DNA from: Pseudomonas sp. F(2018)
GTDB lineage: Bacteria; Pseudomonadota; Gammaproteobacteria; Pseudomonadales; Pseudomonadaceae
Assembly: GCF_005508865.1 (NCBI RefSeq)
Contig: NZ_SCOM01000004.1
Span: forward strand, 124,001 to 188,000
Reading direction: 5' to 3'
DNA: 64,000 nt
Every line of letters starts with the position of its first letter. Position 1 is the stretch's first letter. Below are positions 19,624-28,678 of the stretch, piece by piece. The notes below the pieces were generated by a model. That model had not been told where the DNA came from. It did no database searches and saw nothing but the letters and a program-made list of their open reading frames with translations. The position numbers and the translations under genes were made by a program.

Positions 19624-20265
19624 TCAGTAGGCGACGGTGAAGCGCTGGCGGATGTGCTGCGGCTGTTCGGCCTCATCCAGCAGGGCCACGGCCAGGTCGG
19701 CCACCGAGATATGCGCCGGCGCGTCGCCATCCATCAGCAGCTGCTCGCCGCCGATACGGAACTGGCCGGTGCGCGGGCCCGGCTGCAGCAGGGCGGCAGG
19801 GGAGAGGAAGGTCCACTGCAGTTCCTGCTCGTCGCGCAGCAGGTTCAGGGCCTGGCGCGCGCCTTCGGCACCTTCCTTGTACTCGGCGGGGAAATTCGGC
19901 GTGTCGATCAGCTGTTGCCCCGGCGCCACGTATAGGCTGCCGGCGCCGCCGACCACCAGCAGGCGGTTGACCCCGGCGGCCTTGCTCGCGGCGGTGATTG
20001 CCTTGGAGCCGGCGATAAATTGCTCGCGGATATCGGCCAGGCCCCAGCCGGGGTTGAAGGCGCTGAGCACCACGTCGTGGCCGCGCAGTTGCTCGGCCAG
20101 GGCGGCCACGTCATGCACGTTGGCCTGCTGTGCGTCGAGGTTGGCGTGCTGCGCCAGCTTCTCCGGGTGGCGGACCAGGGCGGTGACCCGGTGGCCGCGG
20201 TTCAGGGCTTCTCCCAGCAGGGCGGTGCCGACATAGCCGGTGGCGCCGATCAGGGCGATTTTCAT
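19624..20265 (-). CDS. NAD(P)-binding oxidoreductase, NmrA/YwnB-like
   Basis: 213 aa. The N-terminal Rossmann motif MKIALIGATGYVGTALL (GxxGxxG) and LNRGHRVTALVRHPEKL are characteristic of atypical SDRs of the NmrA / NAD(P)H-binding family. The catalytic Tyr-Lys pair of classical SDRs is not evident. It likely acts as a redox-sensing or reductase protein with unknown substrate. It is divergent from the LysR gene at 20366 with a 100-bp gap, a standard regulator/target arrangement. Confidence 0.88.
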   Translation of the reverse strand: MKIALIGATGYVGTALLGEALNRGHRVTALVRHPEKLAQHANLDAQQANVHDVAALAEQLRGHDVVLSAFNPGWGLADIREQFIAGSKAITAASKAAGVNRLLVVGGAGSLYVAPGQQLIDTPNFPAEYKEGAEGARQALNLLRDEQELQWTFLSPAALLQPGPRTGQFRIGGEQLLMDGDAPAHISVADLAVALLDEAEQPQHIRQRFTVAY

Positions 20266-20365
20266 GGGGTGATCCTCGGTGGGTTGCGATGGGTGAATAA
20301 TCGCAGCTGGATAAATCCGGGAAAAAGCGGCTTAAATGCCTTGGATAATTAAGCAGGACTTAATA

Positions 20366-21253
20366 ATGGAGCAGCTGAAACGCATGGCTCTGTTCGCCAC
20401 GGTGGTGGAGAAGGGCTCCATGGTGGCCGCCGCCGAGGCCCTGGGCATGAGCGCTTCTGCGGTCAGCCAGCAGATCGGCAAGCTGGAGCAGAGCACCCAG
20501 GTCAGCCTGCTGCACCGCACTACCCGCAAGCTGACCCTGACCGAGGCCGGCGCCCAGCTGTACCAGAGCTGCCGGCAGATCGTGGCGCTGGCCGAGCAGG
20601 CCGAGCAGCGCCTGGCCGAACTGCGCGATGCGCCGGTGGGAGAGCTGCGCATCGCCGCGCCGGTGGGCTTCTCCGGCCGGCTGATCACCGATGCCCTGGC
20701 GCCGCTGCTCGGCGCCCATCCGGGCCTGAGCCTGCGGCTGTTCTTCCAGGACGAGCAGATCGACCTGATCGAGCGGCGCATCGACCTGGCCATCCGCGTC
20801 GGCGCCCAGGAGGGCTCCAGCCTGGTGGCGCGCCATCTCGCCGACTGGCGCATGCTGCTGTGCGTGGCGCCGGCCTACCTGGCGCGCTGCGGCGCGGTGC
20901 TCGGACCGGAGCAGCTGGTCGGCCTGGATTGGCTGAGCCTGAACGAGCGCGCCCAGCAGCTCACCCTGCACGGCCCCGATGGCGCCCAGCAGCGTCTGCG
21001 CATCGAGAGCCGGGTGGCCTGCAACAACATCCTCTCGGTACGCCATTTCTGCCTGGCGGGCATGGGCGTGTCGCTGCAGCCGGAGCCGGAGATCCGCGCC
21101 GAGCTGGCCAGCGGCGCGCTACTGGTGCTGCTGCCGGAATGGCAGCCGACGCCGGTCGGCATTCATATCGTCACTCCGCGCCGCGATGCCCAGCCGGCCA
21201 AGGTGCGCTACGCCATCGAGGCGCTGCGCCGGACCCTGTCGGTCGGTCACTAA
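20366..21253 (+). CDS. LysR-family transcriptional regulator
   Basis: 295 aa. Winged HTH at the N-terminus (MVAAAEALGMSASAVSQQIGKLEQ), then the LysR substrate-binding fold. The start at 20366 follows the AT-rich intergenic region; the frame opens 30 bp earlier but homology begins here. It probably controls the divergent NmrA-like gene, which is the usual target in this arrangement. The co-inducer is unknown. Confidence 0.9.
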   Translation: MEQLKRMALFATVVEKGSMVAAAEALGMSASAVSQQIGKLEQSTQVSLLHRTTRKLTLTEAGAQLYQSCRQIVALAEQAEQRLAELRDAPVGELRIAAPVGFSGRLITDALAPLLGAHPGLSLRLFFQDEQIDLIERRIDLAIRVGAQEGSSLVARHLADWRMLLCVAPAYLARCGAVLGPEQLVGLDWLSLNERAQQLTLHGPDGAQQRLRIESRVACNNILSVRHFCLAGMGVSLQPEPEIRAELASGALLVLLPEWQPTPVGIHIVTPRRDAQPAKVRYAIEALRRTLSVGH

Positions 21254-21319
21254 CTGGGCGGCGACGACGGATTGCCGTATAAGGGCGGGATTGTTTCCCG
21301 TGGAGGCCCGATCAGTTCG

Positions 21320-22207
21320 ATGAAAACCCCGAAACGCCTGGAGCCCTTGCTCGAAGATGGTCTGATCGACGAGGTGGTGCGCCCGCTGATGAGCGGTAAG
21401 GAAGCCTCGGTCTATGTAGTGCGTTGCGCCGGCGAGCTGCGCTGCGCCAAGGTCTACAAGGAGGCCAACAAGCGCGGCTTCCGCCAGGCCGCCGAGTACC
21501 AGGAGGGACGCAAGACGCGCAACAGCCGTGATGCCCGGGCCATGGCCAAGGGCAGCAAGTACGGGCGCAAGGAGCAGGAGGAGGCCTGGCAGAACGCCGA
21601 AGTGTCGGCGCTGTTCCGCCTGGCCAACGCCGGCGTGCGGGTGCCCAAGCCCTACGACTACCAGGACGGCGTGCTGCTGATGGAGATGGTCGACGACGGC
21701 TACGGCGATGCCGCGCCGCGTCTCAACGACGTCGACCTGCTGCCCGAGGACGCCCGCGAGTTCCATGCCTTCATGATCGGCGAGATCGTCAAGATGCTCT
21801 GCGCCGGCCTGGTCCACGGCGACCTCTCGGAATTCAACGTGCTGCTCGATCCGCTCGGTCCGGTGATCATCGACCTGCCCCAGGCGGTAGACGCGGCGGC
21901 CAACAACCACGCCTTCAGCATGCTCGAGCGCGACGTGCGCAACATGGCCGAGTACTTCGGCCAGTTCGCTCCGGAACTGCTCGATACCCGCTACGCCAAG
22001 GAGATGTGGGCGCTCTACGAGGACGGCAAGCTGACGCCGGAGAGCCAGCTCACCGGCCAGTTCGTCGAGCCGGAGGAAGAGGCGGACGTCGGCGCGGTGA
22101 TGCGCGAGATCAAGGCCGCCCTGGCCGAACAGGCGCGCCGCGAGGCCGCCCGCAATGCCGAGGACGCGCCGCGCGACGAGCCGCCACCGCCGCCGTGGAT
22201 TCAGTGA
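21320..22207 (+). CDS. RIO-type serine/threonine protein kinase
   Basis: 295 aa. The N-terminus has LMSGKEASVYVV with the invariant Lys in CAKVYKEANKRGF. The catalytic loop HGDLSEFN (His166, Asp168) and the metal-binding IIDLPQAV (Asp185) match RIO kinases. RIO kinases are best known in archaeal and eukaryotic ribosome maturation; bacterial members are less well characterised. The C-terminus is acidic/alanine-rich and ends in a poly-proline tail (EPPPPPPWIQ), which is probably disordered. The start is placed at 21320 because homology begins at this Met. Confidence 0.9.
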   Translation: MKTPKRLEPLLEDGLIDEVVRPLMSGKEASVYVVRCAGELRCAKVYKEANKRGFRQAAEYQEGRKTRNSRDARAMAKGSKYGRKEQEEAWQNAEVSALFRLANAGVRVPKPYDYQDGVLLMEMVDDGYGDAAPRLNDVDLLPEDAREFHAFMIGEIVKMLCAGLVHGDLSEFNVLLDPLGPVIIDLPQAVDAAANNHAFSMLERDVRNMAEYFGQFAPELLDTRYAKEMWALYEDGKLTPESQLTGQFVEPEEEADVGAVMREIKAALAEQARREAARNAEDAPRDEPPPPPWIQ

Positions 22208-22302
22208 CGCGCGACCTGTCTGGTCGCGAAAGCAGGTAACTGTATCGGGCGGCTGCGCTGCCGCGCTGATAGGGTGGCGGCAGACATTCCGGAGCTTCGC
22301 TC

Positions 22303-23190
22303 ATGCCGCTGCCGCACATCCTCCTGGCCCTGCTGGTCACCCTGATCTGGGGCGTCAACTTCGTCGTCATCAAGGTCGGCCTGCAGGACTTCCCGCCGCT
22401 GCTGTTCTGCGCCCTGCGCTTCGCCCTGGCGGCGCTGCCGCTGCTGTTCCTGCGTGGCCCACTGCCGGCGCCCTGGTGGCGCATCGTGCAGATCGGCGTG
22501 CTGCTCGGGGTGATCAAGTTCGGCCTGCTGTTCGTCGGCATGCACCTGGGCATGCCGGCGGGCCTGTCTTCGCTGGTGCTGCAGAGCCAGGTGTTCTTCA
22601 CCGTGCTGATCGCCGCGCTGGTGCTGGGCGAGCGGCCCAGCATTCGCGCCCTGGCCGGGTTGGTTCTGGCGGCCGGCGGTCTGGTGCTGATCGGCCTGCA
22701 GCGGCCCCTGGGCGACAGCCTGCTGGGCTTCGTGCTGGTGGTCGTCGCCGCGCTGGCCTGGGCCTTCTCCAATATCGCCACCAAGCGCTCGGGTGCCAGC
22801 GACATGCTGCGGCTGATCTGCTGGGTCAGCCTGGTGCCGGTGCTGCCGCTGCTGGGGCTGTCCTGGCTGTTCGAGGGGCCGCAGGCGATGGGCGCGGCGC
22901 TGAGCGACCTGAGCTGGCGCGGCGTCGGCGCCCTGCTGTACATCGCCTTCCTGGCCACCACCGTGGGCTTCGCCATCTGGAGTTTCCTGCTGCGCCGCTA
23001 TCCGGCCAGCCAGGTCACACCCTTCGCTCTGGCGGTGCCGGTTTCGGGTCTCTTGGCGGGCTGGCTGCTGCTGGGCGAGGCGCTCACGCCGCTCGGTTGG
23101 CTGGCTTGCGCCCTGGTGTTCGGCGGCCTGGCGATCAATGTGCTGCCGGCCGATCTGTTCCGTCGAGGTAGTCGCGTACCAGCCGGCTGA
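22303..23190 (+). CDS. EamA-family (DMT) transporter
   Basis: 295 aa with ten predicted TM helices and two EamA repeats. The N-terminus LLALLVTLIWGVNFVVIKVGL and the second-repeat LYIAFLATTVGFAIWSFLLRRYPASQVTP are typical. It probably exports amino acids or other metabolites across the inner membrane. GGAG lies 9 bp before the ATG. Its last 56 bp overlap the 3' end of the convergent LysR gene, an unusually long convergent overlap. Confidence 0.9.
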   Translation: MPLPHILLALLVTLIWGVNFVVIKVGLQDFPPLLFCALRFALAALPLLFLRGPLPAPWWRIVQIGVLLGVIKFGLLFVGMHLGMPAGLSSLVLQSQVFFTVLIAALVLGERPSIRALAGLVLAAGGLVLIGLQRPLGDSLLGFVLVVVAALAWAFSNIATKRSGASDMLRLICWVSLVPVLPLLGLSWLFEGPQAMGAALSDLSWRGVGALLYIAFLATTVGFAIWSFLLRRYPASQVTPFALAVPVSGLLAGWLLLGEALTPLGWLACALVFGGLAINVLPADLFRRGSRVPAG

Positions 23191-24058
23191 GCCAGTCCAT
23201 GAACACCTGCACGCGCTTCGACAGGTTGCGCCGGTGCGGGTACAGCAGCGACACCGGCATGGGCGCGGCGCAGTACTCGGGCAGTATCTCCACCAGCCGG
23301 CCCGCGGCCAGGTGCCCGCGAATGCCGGCCAAGGGCACCTGGATGATGCCGAGCCCGGCCAGACAGGCCTGGGTGTAGGCGTCGGTGCTGTTCACCGTCA
23401 GCGCGCCGGGCATCTCGAGAAATCGCGTTTCGCCCTGCTCGACGAACTCCCAGCCGATCGGCTTGATGCCTAGCGTCGGCACGTAATGCACCAGGCGATG
23501 CGCGGCCAGCTCGGCGAGGCTACGCGGCCTGCCGAAGCGTTGTAGGTAGTCCGGGCTGGCGCAGTTGATCTGCTCCATCAGGCCCAGCGGGCGGGCGATC
23601 AGCGCGGCGTCCACCAGGCTGCCGATGCGCACTACGCAGTCGAAGCCCTCGCGGATCAGGTCGACCTGGTGGTCGGTGCAGCTCAGTTCCAGCTCCAGGT
23701 GAGGGTGCTCGGCGAGGAAGGCGGGCAGGTGCGGCAGCACCAGATCGCGAGCCAGGGCCTGGCCCATGTCGACCCGCAGGCGACCGCGCAGCTGACCGGC
23801 GTCGAGCTGGAACATCGCGGCGATCTCGTCGGCGTCGGCCAGCAGATCCTTGCAACGCTCATAGCAGGCCTGGCCGTCCTGGGTCAGCTGCACGCGTCTG
23901 GTCGTGCGGTGCAGCAGGCGGGCGCCGAGCTGGTTCTCCAACTGCTGTACCTGCAGCGAGATGCTGGCCTTGGGCTGGCCGAGGCTCTCGGCGGCGCGGG
24001 TAAAGCTGGCCAGCTCGGCAACCCGCACGAAGGCGAGCATTGCGTTGAGGCGATCCAT
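23135..24058 (-). CDS. LysR-family transcriptional regulator
   Basis: 307 aa. N-terminal HTH (FTRAAESLGQPKASISLQVQQLENQLG) and the usual C-terminal effector domain (RLRVDMGQALARDLVLPHL, DCVVRIGSL). It is divergent from the SDR at 24176, with an AT-rich 117-bp gap, so it very likely regulates that gene. The C-terminus (residues after about 290) is encoded antisense to the EamA gene's end. Confidence 0.9.
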   Translation of the reverse strand: MDRLNAMLAFVRVAELASFTRAAESLGQPKASISLQVQQLENQLGARLLHRTTRRVQLTQDGQACYERCKDLLADADEIAAMFQLDAGQLRGRLRVDMGQALARDLVLPHLPAFLAEHPHLELELSCTDHQVDLIREGFDCVVRIGSLVDAALIARPLGLMEQINCASPDYLQRFGRPRSLAELAAHRLVHYVPTLGIKPIGWEFVEQGETRFLEMPGALTVNSTDAYTQACLAGLGIIQVPLAGIRGHLAAGRLVEILPEYCAAPMPVSLLYPHRRNLSKRVQVFMDWLSRLVRDYLDGTDRPAAH

Positions 24059-24175
24059 GGCGGCTCACTGTTATCGATTTGTAGACAGTCTAATCATGGA
24101 TAGCTGATTTATCCGCTTATCGTCGATCAATAGTCTGTGCCTCGTCCGCCACTTCCTTCGACGAGGTACGCAGCA

Positions 24176-24931
24176 TTGAGCAAGATCACTCTCATCACCG
24201 GCGCCAGCCGCGGCCTGGGCAAGAACGCCGCCCTGCACCTGGCCCGCCATGGCCACGACCTGATACTCACCTACCACAGCAACCAGACCGAAGCGGAGGC
24301 CGTGGTGGCCGAGATTCGTGCCATGGGCCGCCAGGCTGTAGCCCTGCAACTGGACGTGGGCCGCAGCGCCAGCTTTGCCGACTTCGCCGAGCGGGTGCGC
24401 CTGGCGCTCAGCACTACCTGGCAGCGCGACAGTTTCGATGCGCTGGTGAACAACGCCGGCATCGGCATCCATGTGCCCTTCGCCGAGACCAGCGAGGAGC
24501 AGTTCGATCAGTTGATGAGCATCCACCTCAAGGGCACCTTCTTCCTTACGCAGCGGTTGCTGCCGCTGCTGGCCGACGGCGGGCGCATCCTCAATGTCTC
24601 CAGCGGGCTGGCACGCTTCTCCCTGCCTGGCTATGCCGCCTACGCGGCGATGAAAGGGGGCATCGAGGTACTGACCCGCTACCTAGCCAAGGAGCTGGGC
24701 GGCCGTGGCATTCGCGCCAACACCATCGCCCCCGGTGCCATCGAGACCGACTTCGGTGGCGGCGTGGTACGCGACAACCGCGAACTCAACGCCGTCATCG
24801 CCGGGCAGACCGCGCTGGGCCGGGTCGGCCTGCCGGACGATATCGGCAACGCCATCGGCATGCTGCTGTCGGAGGATGCTGGCTGGGTCAACGCGCAGCG
24901 GGTGGAAGTGTCCGGCGGCATGTTCGTCTGA
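24176..24931 (+). CDS. SDR-family oxidoreductase
   Basis: 251 aa. Classical short-chain dehydrogenase: cofactor motif TGASRGLG, NNAG structural motif (ALVNNAGIGIHV), catalytic Ser (LNVSSGLA) and Tyr-x3-Lys (YAAMK), plus the C-terminal SGGMFV. I place the start at TTG 24176 because GAGG lies 7 bp upstream and the Rossmann fold begins at once. A GTG at 24137 would add 13 residues without an SD. The substrate is unknown. The divergent LysR gene is the likely regulator. Confidence 0.87.
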   Translation: MSKITLITGASRGLGKNAALHLARHGHDLILTYHSNQTEAEAVVAEIRAMGRQAVALQLDVGRSASFADFAERVRLALSTTWQRDSFDALVNNAGIGIHVPFAETSEEQFDQLMSIHLKGTFFLTQRLLPLLADGGRILNVSSGLARFSLPGYAAYAAMKGGIEVLTRYLAKELGGRGIRANTIAPGAIETDFGGGVVRDNRELNAVIAGQTALGRVGLPDDIGNAIGMLLSEDAGWVNAQRVEVSGGMFV

Positions 24932-24941
24932 AGTTTGTGGG

Positions 24942-24973
24942 CAGGATTGCGCTCCGCGCGGGGCGCAATCCTG
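24942..24973 (+). terminator. hairpin after the SDR gene
   Basis: 11-bp perfect arms (CAGGATTGCGC and its complement) lie 10 bp after the stop. There is no long T-run, so it is possibly a weak or factor-assisted terminator. Confidence 0.5.
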
Positions 24974-25171
24974 ATGCCGGAGAGAGACGGTGTGAGTGGC
25001 TTATCCACAGTGATTTTCGTTAACGCTTGAATTCACTGCAGCCCAGTAGCCACGCGGCTTTGCGCTAATGCGAATCGCTCCGCCGAGAGCGGCGTTTTGT
25101 TGCTTGACCATTGTGCGCCCAGGGTCGAAGCTGCCTACCTGAGCGATCTTTTTTTAGCAAGGAAACGAGTC

Positions 25172-25636
25172 ATGCAAGGCGCGACCGAAGTCGTCGATTA
25201 TCTGAAGGATCTGCTGCGTGGCGAGCTGGCTGCGCGCGATCAGTATTTCCTCCATTCGCGGATGTACCAGGACTGGGGCTTCGAGAAGCTCTATGAGCGG
25301 ATCAACCACGAGATGCAGGAGGAGACCGAGCACGCCGACGCCCTGCTGCAGCGCATCCTGTTCCTCGAAGCCACGCCGGACATGACACCCAAGGCGATTC
25401 ACCCCGGTGCCACCGTGCCGGACATGCTGAAGAGCGATCTGGCCCTGGAATATGAAGTGCGCGAGGCCCTGGCCAAGGGCATCGAGCTGTGCGAGAAGCA
25501 CGGCGACTACATGAGCCGCGACATCCTGGTGCTGCAGCTCAACGACACCGAAGAAGACCACGCCTACTGGCTGGAGCAACAGCTAGGCCTGATCGGTCGC
25601 GTGGGCCTGCAGAACTATCTGCAATCGCAAGCCTGA
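25172..25636 (+). CDS. ftnA: bacterioferritin of the FtnA/BfrA type (no heme Met)
   Basis: 154 aa four-helix ferritin. Ferroxidase ligands are present (Glu18, Glu51, His54, Glu93, Glu127, His130), so it should oxidise and store iron. Residue 52, which is the heme-ligand Met in heme-binding Pseudomonas BfrB, is Thr here (EETEHAD region). This is therefore the FtnA-type subunit that forms heme-free shells. The C-terminus ENYLQSQ-like (QNYLQSQA) is family-typical. The start at 25172 follows AAGGAAA. A siderophore receptor with a Fur box follows, so iron is a local theme. No ferredoxin (bfd) gene is adjacent. Confidence 0.88.
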   Translation: MQGATEVVDYLKDLLRGELAARDQYFLHSRMYQDWGFEKLYERINHEMQEETEHADALLQRILFLEATPDMTPKAIHPGATVPDMLKSDLALEYEVREALAKGIELCEKHGDYMSRDILVLQLNDTEEDHAYWLEQQLGLIGRVGLQNYLQSQA

Positions 25637-25650
25637 TTCCAGGCCGTACG

Positions 25651-25676
25651 AAAAAGGGAGCCTCGGCTCCCTTTTT
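25651..25676 (+). terminator. intrinsic terminator of ftnA
   Basis: The stem GGGAGCC/GGCTCCC, extended by A:T pairs, is followed by a run of T residues, 14 bp after the stop codon. Confidence 0.9.
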
Positions 25677-25879
25677 TCATGCCCCGAAATTGCAGATGAA
25701 ATATCGAAGCGTTGAGGGCAGGGCAGCCCATTGACATCCCGCTCCGACCTCGTAGCTGTCTAGGGCAGCGAATCAGGCAGCTTTCCGCCTTGAGCCAAGC
25801 AGGCAGCGTGGCCGTTTGCCATTAGCAGAGCGAAATCTCATTTGCAACTCTTTCGCAACAATAGGGATCTGTTTATGAT

Positions 25880-25892
25880 GATAATTATTATC
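25880..25892. promoter_or_regulatory. Fur box upstream of the siderophore receptor
   Basis: GATAATTATTATC is a perfect 6-1-6 palindrome of the Fur consensus half-sites (GATAAT/ATTATC), embedded in AT-rich DNA 35 bp before the receptor start. Iron-bound Fur should repress the receptor. Confidence 0.85.
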
Positions 25893-25927
25893 ACCAACAC
25901 TATTATAAACAGCTCGGAAGTATCTCC

Positions 25928-28153
25928 ATGTCCCTGACTACCCCGCGTCACCAAGACGCCGCTGTTGTGCGCTCGTCCATGGCCCTGCGTCCGCTGGCCC
26001 TGGCAGTGCACATGCTGGCAGCCGGCACCGTCGTTGCTGCAATGCCTGTCTATGCAGAGCAGGCCAAGGCCGAAGAGGCTGTTACCCTGGATGCTGTCTC
26101 TATTACTGGGGAGGCCGACAGCGAGCTCGACGACGTCACCGAGGGTACTCAGTCCTATACCACCGGCTCCGCGAATACTGCCACGCCACTGAAAATGTCC
26201 CTGCGTGAAACCCCGCAGTCGGTCACCGTGGTCACCCAGCAGCGCATGGAAGACCAAGACCTGCAGACCATCACCGACGTGGTCAACAACACCACCGGTA
26301 TCTCGCTGAACCGCTACGAGACCAGCCGTGGCCAGATCAACGCCCGTGGCTTCGAACTCAACTCGCTGATGATCGACGGCGTCCCCACCATCTGGGAACA
26401 GCCGTGGAGCTCGGGCGAGATCTTCGGCAGCCTGGCCATGTACGACCGCGTCGAAGTGGTGCGCGGCGCCAATGGCCTGATGACCGGTGCCGGCGATCCT
26501 TCCGCGTCCCTCAACATGGTGCGCAAACGCGCCAGCAGCACTGAGCTGAAGGGCTCGGTGGAAGCCAGCGCAGGTACCTGGGACACCTACGGCACCCTGG
26601 GCGACGTATCCATGGCGCTGAACGAGGAGGGTACCGTGCGCGCCCGCCTGGTCGGCGAGACCAACCAAGGCGATAGCTGGATCGACATGAATTCGAACCA
26701 GCGCCAGACCTATTACGGCACCATGGACATCGACCTGACCCCCGACACCACCCTGTGGTTCGGCCTGAGCCGCCAGGAAAATGAGACCGACTCGCCCATG
26801 TGGGGTGGTCTGCCGGTCTGGTATGCCGATGGCAGTCGCACCCACTGGAGCCGTTCCAAGACCACCTCTGCTGATTGGAGCAAGTGGGACAGCACCTACG
26901 AGACTTACTTCGTCAACCTGGACCATACCTTCGCCAACGACTGGCAGGTTAACCTCAGCTACAACCGTGGCGAACGCAAGGCCGACTCCGCCCTGCTGTA
27001 CCTCTCCGGCAACCCCGGCAGGAATGGTTCCAGCGGCATGTACTCGTTCCCTGCGACCTACAAGACCGAGACCACCCAGGACGACTACAGCCTCCGCTTC
27101 AGCGGCCCGTTCGCCCTGTTGGGGCGAGATCATGACCTGGCCTTCGGCTATATCCACAGTGATCAGGACTTCGACGCCGATCAGATTCCGGCCCTGACCG
27201 GCATGGGCGGCATCCCGAACTTCGACGACTACAATGGCGACTTCCCCGAGCCGGTCTGGGGCGCACGCAGCGACTATGGTTCGTCGAAACTCGAGCAGCG
27301 CGGTGCCTATGCGGCGACCCGTCTGAACGTGACGGATGACCTCAAGGTGATCCTGGGTGCACGCCAGACCGACTATGAGAAGAATGGTGAAGAGTCGGGC
27401 ACCGAGAGCCGTCTGGAGGACCGTGAAGTAACTCCATATGCCGGTGTGGTGTACGACCTGACGCAGAACCTGTCGGCCTATGCCAGTTACACCAATATTT
27501 TCCTGCCACAGGCCAGGCGCGATGCCAGCGGCCAGCAGCTCGACCCGATCATCGGCGACAGCTCGGAGCTGGGTCTGAAGGGCGAGTGGTTCGGTGGCCG
27601 CCTCAACGCATCGGCCGCCGTATTCGGCATCAAGCAGAACAACCTTGGCGTAGCCACCGGCGACCGCTTCCCGGGCACCTTCGAGAACATCTACGAAGCG
27701 GCCGATGTCGAGAGCAAAGGTTTCGAGCTGGAGGTCTCTGGTGAACTGGCGGCCGGTTGGAATGTGTCTGCCGGCTACACCCAGTTCCGCGTCGAGGATG
27801 AGGAAGGCCATGACGCCAACACGCTCTACCCGACCAAGCTGCTGCGTACCTTCACCACCTACCGCGTGCCGGGCATCCTCGGTGACAAGCTGACCATCGG
27901 TGGCGGCGTGAACTGGCAGGACGCCATCTACACCTACGCCACCAACCCGGCCGGCAACCGCGAGAAGATCGAGCAGGACGCCTATGCCCTGGTCAACCTG
28001 ATGGCGCGCTACCAGATCACCGAGAATCTCTCGGCTCAGCTGAACGCCAACAACGTGACCAACGAGAAATACTTCGACATCTTCGATGCCTACGGCGCAC
28101 TGACCTACGGTGCTCCGCGCAGCCTCACCGCGTCGGCGAAGTACAGCTTCTAA
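25928..28153 (+). CDS. TonB-dependent siderophore receptor, FhuE/FpvA-like
   Basis: 741 aa. A long signal peptide ends near VYAEQA. The plug domain (LRETPQSVTVVTQQRMEDQDLQT style) has the conserved NARGFELNSLMIDGVP and VEVVRGANGLMTGAGDPSASLNMV motifs. The beta-barrel ends with a C-terminal Phe (SAKYSF), as outer-membrane proteins require. There is no N-terminal secretin/TonB short signalling domain, so it is a simple transporter. The motif pattern is closest to ferric hydroxamate receptors (coprogen/rhodotorulic acid class), but the ligand cannot be fixed from sequence alone. It is preceded by a Fur box. Confidence 0.9.
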   Translation: MSLTTPRHQDAAVVRSSMALRPLALAVHMLAAGTVVAAMPVYAEQAKAEEAVTLDAVSITGEADSELDDVTEGTQSYTTGSANTATPLKMSLRETPQSVTVVTQQRMEDQDLQTITDVVNNTTGISLNRYETSRGQINARGFELNSLMIDGVPTIWEQPWSSGEIFGSLAMYDRVEVVRGANGLMTGAGDPSASLNMVRKRASSTELKGSVEASAGTWDTYGTLGDVSMALNEEGTVRARLVGETNQGDSWIDMNSNQRQTYYGTMDIDLTPDTTLWFGLSRQENETDSPMWGGLPVWYADGSRTHWSRSKTTSADWSKWDSTYETYFVNLDHTFANDWQVNLSYNRGERKADSALLYLSGNPGRNGSSGMYSFPATYKTETTQDDYSLRFSGPFALLGRDHDLAFGYIHSDQDFDADQIPALTGMGGIPNFDDYNGDFPEPVWGARSDYGSSKLEQRGAYAATRLNVTDDLKVILGARQTDYEKNGEESGTESRLEDREVTPYAGVVYDLTQNLSAYASYTNIFLPQARRDASGQQLDPIIGDSSELGLKGEWFGGRLNASAAVFGIKQNNLGVATGDRFPGTFENIYEAADVESKGFELEVSGELAAGWNVSAGYTQFRVEDEEGHDANTLYPTKLLRTFTTYRVPGILGDKLTIGGGVNWQDAIYTYATNPAGNREKIEQDAYALVNLMARYQITENLSAQLNANNVTNEKYFDIFDAYGALTYGAPRSLTASAKYSF

Positions 28154-28193
28154 GGCGCTACCGCTGCGAGGTGATTCTCGCCACGCGCAAACG

Positions 28194-28220
28194 GAACGCC
28201 GGCCCCGAGGGCCGGCGTTC
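28194..28220. terminator. hairpin between receptor and cueR
   Basis: A perfect 12-bp stem (arms GAACGCCGGCCC and complement, 3-base loop) lies between the convergent receptor and cueR genes. Without T-runs it is a likely bidirectional pause or end. Confidence 0.6.
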
Positions 28221-28237
28221 TGCATTCTGGCGGTTTG

Positions 28238-28678
28238 TCACCTGGCGCACTGCCTGGGCTTTGCGTCGCAGCCCTGCGCGGTGGCCGCAGTTCCCGACTC
28301 CAAATCCCGCAATATCGGGCAATCCGGCCGATGATCGCCCTGGCAGTGCTGTACCAGCTCACCCAGGGTGTCGCGCAGGGCGGTCAGTTCGGCGATCTTG
28401 CGGTTCAGTTCGTCGACATGGGCCAGGGCCAGGGCCTTGACGTCGGCGCTGGCGCGCTCGCGGTCCTGCCACAGGGTCAGCAGCTTGCCGACCTCCTCCA
28501 GGGAAAAACCGAGGTCGCGGGAGCGCTTGATGAAGGCCAGCACATGCAGGTCCTGGGCGCCGTACAGGCGGTAGCCGCTGTCCGAGCGGCCGGCTGGCTT
28601 GAGCAGGCCGATGGACTCGTAATAGCGGATCATCTTGGCGCTGAGCCCGCTCTGTCTGGCTGCCTGGCCGATGTTCAT
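28238..28678 (-). CDS. cueR: CueR, Cu(I)-responsive MerR-family activator
   Basis: 146 aa. MerR HTH at the N-terminus ([21 protein letters not shown]), dimerisation helix, and a metal loop with Cys112 and Cys120 (CQGDHRPDC) and Ser77, the residue set that selects monovalent coinage metals in CueR. It activates copper-export promoters with long 19-bp spacers; two such promoters are visible nearby (31086-31116 and 31688-31718). It overlaps the copA stop by 4 bp (ATGA), so it is transcribed with its own target and probably autoregulated. The C-terminal tail has two more Cys ([12 protein letters not shown]). Confidence 0.93.
   Translation of the reverse strand: MNIGQAARQSGLSAKMIRYYESIGLLKPAGRSDSGYRLYGAQDLHVLAFIKRSRDLGFSLEEVGKLLTLWQDRERASADVKALALAHVDELNRKIAELTALRDTLGELVQHCQGDHRPDCPILRDLESGTAATAQGCDAKPRQCAR

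Noticed and set aside
25040..25110. Possible second Fur-like or promoter element before ftnA
   Set aside because: There are some AT-rich half-sites (for example AATGCGAAT), but no palindrome of usable quality, so not annotated.
25838..28225. Long open frame antisense to the siderophore receptor
   Set aside because: No homology features or ribosome site; it spans the Fur box and terminator region of a well-supported gene.
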